Shown: positions 1 to 7,703, counted from the stretch's first letter. The stretch is 26,079 nucleotides of DNA from Promethearchaeota archaeon (GCA_016839655.1 JAEOTW010000210.1:1-26079); one strand, 5' to 3'. The notes: generated from the sequence alone by a model not told the origin. Numbers and translations: made by a program.

Positions 1-134
1 ACACTTCCTATTATTTGCAATAAATAAATAGGTATAATGGTCGTAAACATTGATTGATTGATTCCTTGAATAAAATAATTAAGTGAAAAAATTCCAATAT
101 ACGATTTTTTTAACTCTACCCCAATTTCTCCCAT
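1..134 (-). CDS. MFS-type transporter, N-terminal fragment (runs off window)
   Basis: The minus strand reads without a stop from an ATG at 134 to the window edge, giving 44 codons. After a short charged start (MGEIGVELKKS), the chain becomes hydrophobic and contains SLNYFIQGINQSMF followed by TTIIPIYLL. This is the usual look of transmembrane helix 1 of a major facilitator superfamily carrier, with an aromatic/Gln-Gly stretch leading into a proline-containing segment. The rest of the protein lies outside the window, so substrate and direction cannot be stated. A TATA-like AT stretch (TTTAAATTATAA on the minus strand) lies about 35-45 bases upstream of the ATG. The family call is inferred from only 44 residues; another polytopic membrane protein is possible. 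Confidence 0.6.
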   Translation of the reverse strand, partial: MGEIGVELKKSYIGIFSLNYFIQGINQSMFTTIIPIYLLQIIGS

Positions 135-304
135 ATTAATAACCAAAACTATTCTAATTTTTTTTAAAATTATAATTTAAAAAGTAATTTGTTTTTATAA
201 TTAATAATATTAATGGATTTTATAGGAGTAAAACTGAAATCTCTACCCCCAAAAATGTCTATCTAATACTAATATAAAGAAAAGAAAAAACTGAAATTAG
301 TATC

Positions 305-478
305 TCATATTGGAAAGTCTTTTCGAATTTGGAGCTCCCGTTTGTAATATCGAATCTGACCTTTTATAAACCTAAGTGGCTTTGACTCTATGAGGTTTTC
401 ATATTTCTGCAGATGATCTTCCAAAAGATTAACTGCAAGTTCAAGCTTATTAATTCTCTTTTGAGTTTGGCTCATCAT
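305..478 (-). CDS. small hypothetical coiled-coil-like protein (57 aa)
   Basis: A 57-codon frame runs from tandem ATG codons (478 and 475) to a TGA at 305-307. The product is strongly charged and helix-compatible, with regularly spaced leucines (KLELAVNLLEDHLQKYENL) and a basic C-terminal half (FIKGQIRYYKRELQIRKDF). It has no membrane segment, cysteine cluster or recognised domain. Support for a real gene comes from the amphipathic composition, an A/T-rich TATA-like element centred about 30 bases upstream, and a purine-rich GAGGGAAG near the start. It points the same way as the membrane transporter fragment 170 bases downstream. Function unknown. A chance open frame of this size in AT-rich DNA cannot be ruled out. 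Confidence 0.5.
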   Translation of the reverse strand: MMSQTQKRINKLELAVNLLEDHLQKYENLIESKPLRFIKGQIRYYKRELQIRKDFPI

Positions 479-499
479 AAATTAGTCTTCCCTCAAACC

Positions 500-515
500 C
501 TTAAATTTATATTAA
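500..515 (-). promoter_or_regulatory. TATA-box candidate for the 57-aa ORF
   Basis: Read on the minus strand this is TTAATATAAATTTAAG, an archaeal TATA-like element centred about 30 bases before the ATG at 478. The predicted transcript would start almost at the start codon, as in leaderless archaeal mRNAs. Inferred from spacing only. Confidence 0.35.
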
Positions 516-687
516 TAGAGATTTAAGAGTCATCAATTAAAAAATTGTTGGAGTGTTGAGATTTTATGGATTTTTACCAAGAATTTGGGCTGTTATTATA
601 AAATCTACTCATAATATAATTAAATCATGAATTTTTTCTTCAATTAAAAGAATGTTTAAGAAATTTTCAAATTAGGGAATAACTAAA

Positions 688-1791
688 ATGAATGATAATT
701 TATGGTATAAGCTTTCCCGTGTTATCGTAAAAGCAGGAAATATGCCATTTCCAGTAACTGATACTTTAATCGAATTATTGCAGAATGTAGTTTCTAAGGA
801 AGAAGCCAAATTCATAATTAAAGTCTTTAATAGAAAGCCTAATATGAATCTTAATGAGATTAAGAATAAAATTGATTTAGATGAATCTTTTCTAACAAAA
901 ATATTAGATGATCTACAATTTAAAGGAGTCATAGTAGGTACAGAAAGCAAAACAACGGGAATTATTGTTTATCGTTTGCAACCTCCATTTCCTGGGTTGT
1001 TTGAGTTTCAACTAATGCGTCCTAAGGAGGGAGAACATGAAAAAAAACTTGCTCGATTATTTGATAAATTATTTGGAGAATGGGGGCAATTGACATCTAA
1101 AAACTATGACTCTTTAATTTCTCAGTATAAGAATTTTCCTCCAATAGATCATGTGGTTCCAGTTGAGAAAGAAGTGGATTCTGGGGCAGATATTATATTA
1201 TCAAGAGAAGATGTAAAAAAAATTATTGATAAATATGATGATATTGCTGTGGCTCTTTGCTATTGTCGTCATGAAAAGGATTTAATTGATGAACCTTGTA
1301 AGATGGATGCTCCAAGAAGAAATTGCTTTCTTTTTGGTAAGACTGCTAAATTTTGTATTGAAAAGAATTTTGCTGAACCAATAACCAAAGATGAATCTAT
1401 TAAGATTTTAAGAGAAGCAGAAGATGCGGGATTAATACATAAAGCGTTTCATATACACCAAGACCCAGAAAGAGATTTAGAAGCGATTTGTAATTGTTGT
1501 AATTGTTGTTGTGGCGTTTTTCAACTGTTTAACAGAGGAGTAATGCCATTTTATACGGTATCTAATTATCTGGCTGAAGTGAATAAAGATGCCTGTATTG
1601 GGTGTGGTACTTGTGAGGAAAAATGTCCAATGCACACTATTGTTATAGAAGATACTGTAGCAGTTGTAAATGATGAACAATGTATTGGCTGTGGCGTATG
1701 TGCTCATCATTGCCCTGAAGAAGCTATACACCTGAAAAGATTTGGTTCTAGAGACGTTTTTATTCCACCAAAAAAAATTGAAGTAGAATAA
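688..1791 (+). CDS. winged-helix / 4Fe-4S ferredoxin-domain protein
   Basis: A 367-residue soluble protein in three parts. Residues 1-100 look like a winged-helix fold (helical segments, then a turn and the strand-rich GIIVYRLQPP). The middle holds two cysteine groups: CYCRH at 191-195 with further Cys and His after it, and CNCCNCCC at 268-275. The C-terminus is a 2x[4Fe-4S] ferredoxin, with clusters from C303/C306/C309/C313 and C332/C335/C338/C342 (CIGCGTC and CIGCGVC, each followed by a distal Cys-Pro). Related proteins of unknown function occur in anaerobic archaea and bacteria. Electron transfer or redox sensing is plausible, and the N-terminal DNA-binding-like fold makes a sensor conceivable but unproven. 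The metallo-hydrolase gene follows 48 bases later on the same strand, probably as one transcript. Confidence 0.85.
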   Translation: MNDNLWYKLSRVIVKAGNMPFPVTDTLIELLQNVVSKEEAKFIIKVFNRKPNMNLNEIKNKIDLDESFLTKILDDLQFKGVIVGTESKTTGIIVYRLQPPFPGLFEFQLMRPKEGEHEKKLARLFDKLFGEWGQLTSKNYDSLISQYKNFPPIDHVVPVEKEVDSGADIILSREDVKKIIDKYDDIAVALCYCRHEKDLIDEPCKMDAPRRNCFLFGKTAKFCIEKNFAEPITKDESIKILREAEDAGLIHKAFHIHQDPERDLEAICNCCNCCCGVFQLFNRGVMPFYTVSNYLAEVNKDACIGCGTCEEKCPMHTIVIEDTVAVVNDEQCIGCGVCAHHCPEEAIHLKRFGSRDVFIPPKKIEVE

Positions 1792-1839
1792 TCAAAGCTA
1801 AATTTTAAAATCTCATTTTAGTAATTGGAGATCAGATAA

Positions 1840-2727
1840 TTGGTTATTAAAATTACTTATCACTGTAATAATGAAATAATAGAATGGCAATGGGCATCCA
1901 ATAATGATTTGATGCCCTACCCTTATTTTACTTCTTGTTATTTAGTGGATGGGCTCCTAATTGATTCTAGTGCTCCTGGAGGTGTGAATGATCTTCGAGA
2001 ATTCGTGAAATCACTCAATCATGATGAAATGATTGATAAATGTTTTATTACACACAGTCATGAGGATCATGCTGGTAATGCACATTTATTAAACACTGAA
2101 TTTGGTATACCTATATATACAAGTAGAAAAGCAAGAGACCTTTTAATAAGGAGTAATACTTATCCTGAATATCGTCAATTAGCATGGGGTCCAAAATTAT
2201 TACCAGTTAACGCCAAAATAATTGATGGACCAATAATTACTAAGTCAAAGAAATATAAATTTGAATTATTTCCCATGAGTGGACATGCTCCAGAATTAGT
2301 TGCCTTGATTGAAGAAGAACAACAATGGGCATTTGTAGCTGATGCAGTACAGCCTAAATATAAAATGATTTTTGGTAGAAATAGTGATATCCAGGAAGAT
2401 ATATCCTTAATATATCAATCTCTTTCTGAATTATATGAATTTACAGAAAATATGGAAAAATTGCTAATCTTTTCTGCAGGAAATGGCATACTCCAAGGGA
2501 GAGAAATTATAAAAGAAAAAATGGAAGAGATTGAAAATTTATATTTGAAAGTCCATAAGGAGAAAAAAAAGCTTCAGGAGCAAGGATTTAAAGAAGACAA
2601 ATTAATAAAAAAAATAGTTAAAAATATTTTTGAAAGAGAAAGTATCATTGGGAAATTAACTCAAGGTGATCTTTCTCGGGAAAACCTAATTCTCTCTTTA
2701 TTAAAATGGGAAAAAAAAAGTTTTTAG
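1840..2727 (+). CDS. metallo-beta-lactamase-fold hydrolase
   Basis: A 295-residue MBL-superfamily protein. The metal motif HxHxDH is present as H72-S-H74-E-D76-H77, the next histidine is H149 in MSGHAPE, and the bridging aspartate is D168 in FVADAVQ. These are the expected ligands for a dinuclear zinc or iron site. The C-terminal third (about 210-295) is helical and charged, as in the glyoxalase II-like/RNase-Z-like soluble hydrolases. The substrate cannot be read from sequence. The chosen start is TTG at 1840, because GGAG at 1827-1830 stands nine bases before it and no ATG lies nearby in frame. Downstream of the ferredoxin-domain gene, so a redox-linked role such as detoxification of a thioester or reactive species is possible. 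It ends six bases before the convergent gene's stop. Confidence 0.85.
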   Translation: MVIKITYHCNNEIIEWQWASNNDLMPYPYFTSCYLVDGLLIDSSAPGGVNDLREFVKSLNHDEMIDKCFITHSHEDHAGNAHLLNTEFGIPIYTSRKARDLLIRSNTYPEYRQLAWGPKLLPVNAKIIDGPIITKSKKYKFELFPMSGHAPELVALIEEEQQWAFVADAVQPKYKMIFGRNSDIQEDISLIYQSLSELYEFTENMEKLLIFSAGNGILQGREIIKEKMEEIENLYLKVHKEKKKLQEQGFKEDKLIKKIVKNIFERESIIGKLTQGDLSRENLILSLLKWEKKSF

Positions 2728-2733
2728 ATTAAA

Positions 2734-3003
2734 TTATAGGTGCCTTGGAACATTTATCTCCAAATGAGATATTGGATAAGAATACTCATCGATTTCTTTT
2801 CTACCTCCAGACCATAAGTAAGTCTCTATAGCATCATCAATGGTTTTAATGCCGTCATAGGACTGAATATGGTCTGTTGGGATGTTTAGCAATAAGGATT
2901 TGCATTGCATAAACTCCTCATTATTTACTAGAATAATTGTTTTATCATTTTGAAGAGAAAGAGTTATATATTTATTAACGAGGAATTTTTGCATAACAAC
3001 CAT
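2734..3003 (-). CDS. stand-alone Loki-type N-terminal domain protein (89 aa)
   Basis: An 89-residue protein beginning MVVMQKFLVNKYITLSLQND. The segment with NKYITLSL, then KTIILVNNEEF, then QCKSLLLNIP resembles, from memory, the conserved opening domain of large leucine-rich-repeat proteins common in Lokiarchaeota genomes. Here the repeats are absent and the protein stops after the short polar tail HLEINVPRHL. It has no signal peptide or membrane segment. It could be a genuine free-standing domain or the remnant of a longer gene. The second ATG (MQKF, codon 4) is an alternative start. Function unknown. It converges on the metallo-hydrolase gene. Confidence 0.65.
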   Translation of the reverse strand: MVVMQKFLVNKYITLSLQNDKTIILVNNEEFMQCKSLLLNIPTDHIQSYDGIKTIDDAIETYLWSGGRKEIDEYSYPISHLEINVPRHL

Positions 3004-3160
3004 GTGTGTTTTTAAGGTAAATATAGAACTTTTCCTCTTAAAATTTAACTCTTATCTGAATTATTAATTAATTTGTTTTGACATTAGAAAGACATTTATG
3101 ATAATTTTATAAAATCCTCGTAAATAATATCTCTAGCGTATAGAGCAATACAATTTTTAT

Positions 3161-3219
3161 GATCTTAAGAAAGATTAATATTAATGTAGTTTCTTGAATT
3201 TAAATCTTCTTAAAAGATC
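3161..3219. repeat. imperfect inverted repeat between genes
   Basis: The arms gatcttaagaaagatt (3161-3176) and aatcttcttaaaagatc (3203-3219) are near reverse complements with a 26-base spacer. They lie in the 283-base gap between the AbrB-PhoU stop and the 89-aa gene's start. They could be a 3' hairpin of the regulator transcript or a chance AT-rich palindrome. I see nothing else in this gap. Confidence 0.3.
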
Positions 3220-3286
3220 AATCAAGTTTATTATAGAAGATTTCCACATATTTAGGTTAATTTAAAGCCCCAATTGGCATTTTAGG

Positions 3287-4291
3287 CTAAACTAAGTTAT
3301 TTATTATGATTTCAGATATATCTCCAGCATATTCTCCTGTTCTCCTAATACTCTCAATAATATACCCAATAGCTATTGACAATTCTGCGCTATTTGACGT
3401 ATCAAGAGATATTTTTTCTGTAGTTGATATTAATTCCTTAATTGCTTCTATATTCTCATTAGCTAGCAAAATACTTTTTTGAAGCCATGCATCAAGACTT
3501 CTATCTAACAGATCTAATGAGATTTTACTAACAGTTAAGATATTTTCAATCAAATCTTTCTCAATCCTTTTGTAGTCAATTAATAACACATTCTTAGCGA
3601 TTCTAACGGCATGATCTCCAACCCTTTCAAGAAATCTTGAAATTTGTTGAAAATGATTAGCTTGCTCTAATGTTAAACCCATTTTTTGGCAAAGTATGAT
3701 ATCCCTTAGTGCTATGTGAGACTGACGACCAATTAACCAATGTAGTCTATCAACATCATTATCCCTTTTTATTACTTCTTCTGCTATTGCTTTATCACCT
3801 GTTTCAAAAGCCTTAATAGCATCGTTATGCATATCATGTACAAGAATATACATTCTTTTTATGGTTTTCTCAAATGGCATTTCTGTGGGATTAAGTAAAT
3901 CTTTGATTATGATAAAGTTATTAGATTCTTCCACTACTTCAGGACCAATTGCTATTTGAGTGAAGTTATTGATGCAATCTCTAATATAAGGCTCAAATTT
4001 CTTACTGGATTTTATAACGATTTTAGAATAACCCATGATATATGCGCCAATTAAAATCCGGAAAAAATAATTGTTATCTTTAAAATCATCTACATTTATC
4101 TCCTTTATTTTAATCATTTTTTCAGGATCAATTTGAGGGGTTATTAATAAATTCCCATCGGACTGTGTGATAATACCTAGCGTGTCATTTTTTTCAATAT
4201 GATGCTTATTAATCCAAACTTTTGGAAGACTGATTATAAAGCTTGAACCCCCTGTTTGCTGTACCTTTCTTGTTTCTATATGAAATGGCAT
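3287..4291 (-). CDS. AbrB-PhoU fusion, phosphate-uptake regulator
   Basis: A 334-residue two-domain protein. Residues 1-50 form a SpoVT/AbrB-type swapped-hairpin DNA-binding domain (RKVQQTGGSSFIISLPKVW, then a basic/polar turn and NLLITP). The rest is helical PhoU-like: one bundle around 100-210 (ISRFLERVGDHAVRIAKNV is the typical metal-contact helix with E/D) and a second bundle to the end (SIRRTGEYAGDISEIIINN). This architecture is the usual archaeal phosphate uptake regulator. It probably senses the Pi transporter state or metal and binds DNA. Its own upstream region carries two tandem 9-bp repeats also found upstream of the transporter operon, so autoregulation is plausible. It lies 936 bases downstream of the DUF47 gene's stop, with the divergent transglutaminase-like gene in between. 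Confidence 0.85.
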   Translation of the reverse strand: MPFHIETRKVQQTGGSSFIISLPKVWINKHHIEKNDTLGIITQSDGNLLITPQIDPEKMIKIKEINVDDFKDNNYFFRILIGAYIMGYSKIVIKSSKKFEPYIRDCINNFTQIAIGPEVVEESNNFIIIKDLLNPTEMPFEKTIKRMYILVHDMHNDAIKAFETGDKAIAEEVIKRDNDVDRLHWLIGRQSHIALRDIILCQKMGLTLEQANHFQQISRFLERVGDHAVRIAKNVLLIDYKRIEKDLIENILTVSKISLDLLDRSLDAWLQKSILLANENIEAIKELISTTEKISLDTSNSAELSIAIGYIIESIRRTGEYAGDISEIIINNLV

Positions 4292-4331
4292 TTTTTGATC
4301 TCTATTATTTTAATTATATAGAAAGAATAAA

Positions 4332-4344
4332 CAATATATTTAAA
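4332..4344 (-). promoter_or_regulatory. TATA-box candidate for the AbrB-PhoU gene
   Basis: The minus strand reads TTTAAATATATTG, centred about 47 bases upstream of the ATG at 4291. Start of transcription near 4311 would give a leader of about 20 bases. The tandem CTATATATT repeat lies immediately upstream of it, where a bound regulator could contact the TFB/TBP complex. Inferred from spacing. Confidence 0.35.
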
Positions 4345-4351
4345 TTCTAAT

Positions 4352-4369
4352 CTATATATTCTATATATT
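4352..4369. promoter_or_regulatory. tandem 9-bp repeat, candidate operator (copy A)
   Basis: Two perfect head-to-tail copies of CTATATATT (4352-4360 and 4361-4369) sit in the promoter region of the AbrB-PhoU gene. An inverted relative, AATATATAG (4424-4432), lies nearer the divergent gene. From 4425 it forms the 14-mer atatatagatcaga, which recurs exactly at 7871-7884 upstream of the PiT operon. Operator function is inferred from this sharing. Confidence 0.4.
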
Positions 4370-4493
4370 TTTATCTTTATTTACCTATTTCTTTCCTTAT
4401 TTTCTAAAGAGATATCTTTATCAAATATATAGATCAGATTTTAAAGAAGGATTTTATTATGCTTATCAATTAACAAGATTTTAAGCATTTTTA

Positions 4494-5132
4494 ATGGAAT
4501 ATCTTATGGATTCATATGAAAAATTACCTGATGCCGAAATTAGAAGTAGAGGGGAATTATCACAAAGATTTCTGGAATTGGGAATTAATACTTTCAAAGA
4601 AGTATGTAATTACATACATAATATTGAATATGGATACAATACAAATTATGATGACAAATTTATCCTTTTTAAAGAAAATAAAGGAAGTTGTACATCTAAA
4701 CATGCTATTATTGCAGGTCTAGCTGAAGAATTAAAAATCCCTCTATTCAAGCATGTTGGAGTGTATAAATTCACTGGGGAAATTTCAACTGACACTGAAG
4801 AAATTTTGAAAAAGTATAAAATTCCTTATGTCCCAATGATACATTGTTTTTTAGTATATGGAGATAAACAATTCGACCTGACTGAAGGGAATTGTAATGG
4901 AAAAAATACCTCTATAGATGAATTTATTCACGAGGAGAAGGTCGATCCATTTATTTCCACTAAAGATGAATATTTGCTCTTTAAAAAAGTAATAAAGGAT
5001 AAAATTTTACCCTCTAAAGAAATGGTAGGGATTAAGGAGAGAGTTATACTGAAAGCTAGAGAAGAGGCAATTATTCTTATAAAAGAAAATGTGAAAAAGC
5101 AAAAAGATTTGAAAAATCATCATAACAAATAA
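4494..5132 (+). CDS. transglutaminase-like (papain-fold) protein
   Basis: A 212-residue soluble protein with a transglutaminase-like core. The nucleophile is C66 in KGSCTSKHA, at the start of a helix. The histidine is H117 in PMIHCFLVYG and the aspartate is D128 in QFDLTEG. Order and spacing fit the Cys-His-Asp triad of the superfamily. The N-terminal 40 residues are helical, and the C-terminal 50 are charged and lysine-rich with no membrane segment. It may cleave peptides or amide bonds; no specific substrate is apparent. Its start at 4494 is 202 bases from the divergent AbrB-PhoU start, so both promoters share that region, including the 9-bp repeats. An in-frame ATG at 4506 is an alternative start. 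Confidence 0.7.
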   Translation: MEYLMDSYEKLPDAEIRSRGELSQRFLELGINTFKEVCNYIHNIEYGYNTNYDDKFILFKENKGSCTSKHAIIAGLAEELKIPLFKHVGVYKFTGEISTDTEEILKKYKIPYVPMIHCFLVYGDKQFDLTEGNCNGKNTSIDEFIHEEKVDPFISTKDEYLLFKKVIKDKILPSKEMVGIKERVILKAREEAIILIKENVKKQKDLKNHHNK

Positions 5133-5227
5133 AATGTTGAAATCAAAAAGAGTATGAGGGGGAATCTATCAATAAGATTGAGCAATGTTACCATTAGGAA
5201 GAATCTGAATTTGGAGATCAAATAATC

Positions 5228-5911
5228 TTAAATTCCTTTCTCGGAAGTCAATAACACCAAAATATAATCAGCCACTCCTTCAATTGAATCTGAGATAGCT
5301 TCAAGTATATCGAAAATATTACCTACAGTAAAGATTGTGAAGAAATTAACATCATAGTGGGTTTCTTGGAGGCTTTTCCTGAGTTGTATGTTAAGCAAAT
5401 CAATCTTATGTTCATGTTGATTTATTTGTTGAGCAATTTTTTTAACGTTTTTTCTTTCTTCCACTAAGTCCATGACTATTTTATCAAGAAGTTCACCACA
5501 CTCAACTGTAGTTGTCATAATTTGACTGATTAAACTTATAGTTTCATCACTGCTTTGTTCCCAAAATTTTACCGGAACTGTAGCAATTCTACGGGCAACA
5601 CCAGTACAGCAGTTTGCTACATCATCCATCCTCTTAACTAAATGAGAAAGATTTTGCCTAATACTTGGATCTAGTTCTCCTCTAGAAATATTTTGCTGTA
5701 TTTTTCTTCTTAATTTATCAGCATCCCTTTCTAAAACATCAACGTTATGAAAGATATCGTAAGATTTCTCAAGACTTTTCTCAGTTAGAAGCATCTGCAA
5801 TCCAGTATCCAACTCCCTCACACACTCTTGTACTTTTTGAGCATGCTCTATAGTTTTCTCCAGAGCGTTCAGAGCTGTTTCTCTTTTAAGATATTCAATT
5901 AAAGAACCCAT
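5228..5911 (-). CDS. DUF47 / PhoU-like protein
   Basis: A 227-residue all-helical protein of the DUF47 family (PhoU_div type). Features are a helix with HNVDVLERDADKLRRKI, a central helix with LVKRMDDVANCCTGVARRI, and the C-terminal FDILEAISDSIEGVADYIL, in which acidic residues face a metal-binding site. Members are typically encoded beside PiT phosphate transporters and are thought to regulate them. The start at ATG 5911 is supported by GGTGA a few bases upstream. It lies 74 bases downstream of the PiT gene and is probably the last gene of a three-gene transcript. Confidence 0.88.
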   Translation of the reverse strand: MGSLIEYLKRETALNALEKTIEHAQKVQECVRELDTGLQMLLTEKSLEKSYDIFHNVDVLERDADKLRRKIQQNISRGELDPSIRQNLSHLVKRMDDVANCCTGVARRIATVPVKFWEQSSDETISLISQIMTTTVECGELLDKIVMDLVEERKNVKKIAQQINQHEHKIDLLNIQLRKSLQETHYDVNFFTIFTVGNIFDILEAISDSIEGVADYILVLLTSEKGI

Positions 5912-5985
5912 TCATCTCACCACATATTTTCAATCATAATAACCTCTTTATAGTTATATATATTACATTTATTTTTAATAATTTA

Positions 5986-7017
5986 TCATGATAATCCAAA
6001 TGAACTTAATCCAAAATAGATAAAACCTGCTAAAATCGCAGCTATTGGAAATGTACCAAACCAATAGAGGCCCATCTTACCTAATCCTTTATAATCTATT
6101 TCTTTTTTTTGAGCAAGACTCATACCAATTATACAGAAAACAATAACATGACTATGGGAAATTGGAAGGGCAAATAGTGTAGCAATCATTAAAATTAGTG
6201 CAGAACTCATCTGTATAATAAAGCCTTCACTAGGGCGTGTGTCGATCATATAAGATGCCAGATTTCTGATAACATATCGGGCAGCAAAGTAAATACCTAG
6301 AAATGCAAATAATCCACAAAAAATTGCAAATACAAGATATTGACCCGCAGATATCGAATTATTCCCTCTGAGACCTAAAAGAATCCCCAAAGCTTCTCCG
6401 GAGTTGGCCCCAACCCAGATTTCTGCAAATATAACTGCAACTAATAAAAGCCATTTAAAAGTTTTTTCAGATTTCTCAATCTGGTTTAAACCTTTTAGCC
6501 GAGATAATACAAGTTTAGCACTTATTTTAAAAAGAATATATGTTATTAATAAACCTGATAATGGGGAAATAAACCAACTTAAAACTACATCTCTTAACTT
6601 TTCATAATTAAAGGCAGTAGTAAGATCGACCCCCCCCTGAAAGATTGCATAGACTATAACAACGCCTACAATGCTCCCGATTAATGAATGAGTACTGCTC
6701 AATGGAATGCCTGCAAAACTGCCTAACACAAGCCAGAATATACTACTTATTAGTACCGCTAAAAGCATATAATTAGTATATTGTGATGATAAACCCGGAC
6801 CTAAAAGGCTTCTACCTACCGTTTCTGGAACAAAACCTGCGCTAAAAAGAATCATACCAGAACCTATTGCGATTCCACCTAATATTAGTGCTATTTTAAA
6901 TTTTAGTACACCAGCGCCAATTAAAGAAGCAAGGGTTTCATCATTCGCGCCTATACTAAAGGCTAAACCAACAGCCATAGCTACTAAGACTATGACTAAG
7001 ATTAATTCTTCAGCCAT
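5986..7017 (-). CDS. PiT-family inorganic phosphate transporter, divergent
   Basis: A 343-residue membrane protein with about 10 hydrophobic segments and the inverted-duplication plan of PiT carriers (cation-coupled phosphate uptake). In the first half the signature is SIGANDETLASLIG and the second conserved loop is PLSSTHSLIGSIVG, both recognisable. In the second half the equivalents are WVGANSGEALGILLG, lacking the aspartate, and LPISHSHVIVFCIIG, where the expected S/T-T-H is altered. It is shorter than many bacterial PiT proteins and lacks a large cytoplasmic loop. A run of eight G on the coding strand (6630-6637) encodes Gly-Gly and keeps frame. It lies between two PhoU/DUF47-like genes (23- and 74-base gaps), which strongly supports a phosphate role, although the altered second half leaves substrate and coupling uncertain. 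Confidence 0.85.
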   Translation of the reverse strand: MAEELILVIVLVAMAVGLAFSIGANDETLASLIGAGVLKFKIALILGGIAIGSGMILFSAGFVPETVGRSLLGPGLSSQYTNYMLLAVLISSIFWLVLGSFAGIPLSSTHSLIGSIVGVVIVYAIFQGGVDLTTAFNYEKLRDVVLSWFISPLSGLLITYILFKISAKLVLSRLKGLNQIEKSEKTFKWLLLVAVIFAEIWVGANSGEALGILLGLRGNNSISAGQYLVFAIFCGLFAFLGIYFAARYVIRNLASYMIDTRPSEGFIIQMSSALILMIATLFALPISHSHVIVFCIIGMSLAQKKEIDYKGLGKMGLYWFGTFPIAAILAGFIYFGLSSFGLS

Positions 7018-7040
7018 TTTTATTCTTGTCTTTTAGTTTT

Positions 7041-7703
7041 TTAATCAAAAATTAAGTATTTCGTAGCAAGAAACTGGATATATTCAGAGAAATTTTTAAT
7101 ATGATCAGCTAACATCATTATGTCTTCAATTAATTCTTTCAGATATATGAAAGTTCTAGATAAGTAGTCCATGTCATAATTGTATAAGCGATTTAATAAT
7201 TGCCATTCTCCATTTCGCATTTTTCTTCTTTCTTCTTTGATCTCCTCACATATGTCATGAGCTTTATTAAGATCAGAGCCAATTGATTTCACTGCATTTG
7301 ATAAATTGTTAGAAATTGTCTTTAAAGAGGTGAGGATACTTAATATTTGAGCTTTAAATTGCTTATCAGGGAAAACTGCTTTATAAAGGAGCATTTTATT
7401 TGCTAAAAATTCTCCAATATTTTTTATTTCATTTATTTTAGTGAATAATTTCAATCGATCAGCTTTAGAGAACATTAATTTTGATTTGAATATTTTAGAT
7501 TCAAATTTTTTTTTAATCTGGACTTCAGTATTAGTATCTATCACATAATTCATATTAACTCTAAATTTATCAAAATCCTCTTGTACAAGAAGTTCAATCC
7601 CTTCTATTAATTTTAGATTTTGCTCATTTATATTATCCATAAATAACTGTGTTAACTCATCAATACTAAGTTTTTTTAATTCCTTATCCTCAACATTCTT
7701 CAT
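7041..7703 (-). CDS. divergent PhoU/DUF47-like helical protein
   Basis: A 220-residue, highly charged, all-helical protein with no membrane segment. Sequence identity to PhoU families is low, but the final helix (YLKELIEDIMMLADHIKNF) has the spacing of the acidic metal-contact helix in DUF47 proteins, and overall length and helix layout match. It is the first gene of the run leading into PiT (23-base gap), so it is likely a regulatory partner of the transporter. A GGAG at about 12 bases upstream of the ATG is rather distant. TATA-like sequence is present around 7733-7744. The family call rests on context plus helix pattern. Confidence 0.6.
   Translation of the reverse strand: MKNVEDKELKKLSIDELTQLFMDNINEQNLKLIEGIELLVQEDFDKFRVNMNYVIDTNTEVQIKKKFESKIFKSKLMFSKADRLKLFTKINEIKNIGEFLANKMLLYKAVFPDKQFKAQILSILTSLKTISNNLSNAVKSIGSDLNKAHDICEEIKEERRKMRNGEWQLLNRLYNYDMDYLSRTFIYLKELIEDIMMLADHIKNFSEYIQFLATKYLIFD

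Noticed and set aside
135..304. Possible further gene or RNA in the AT-rich gap
   Set aside because: Only A/T runs and one small C-run; no convincing frame or fold seen.
4352..4369. The CTATATATT repeats as ordinary TATA boxes
   Set aside because: They contain TATA-like cores, but a better-placed TATA element lies at 4332-4344, and the exact 9-base register with a copy in the other promoter argues for a distinct site. This alternative is not excluded.
5211..5226. ttggagatcaaataat, nearly identical to ttggagatcagataat at 1825-1840 before the MBL start
   Set aside because: The second copy is not followed by an open frame and lies between convergent genes. One short similarity in AT-rich DNA is most simply chance.
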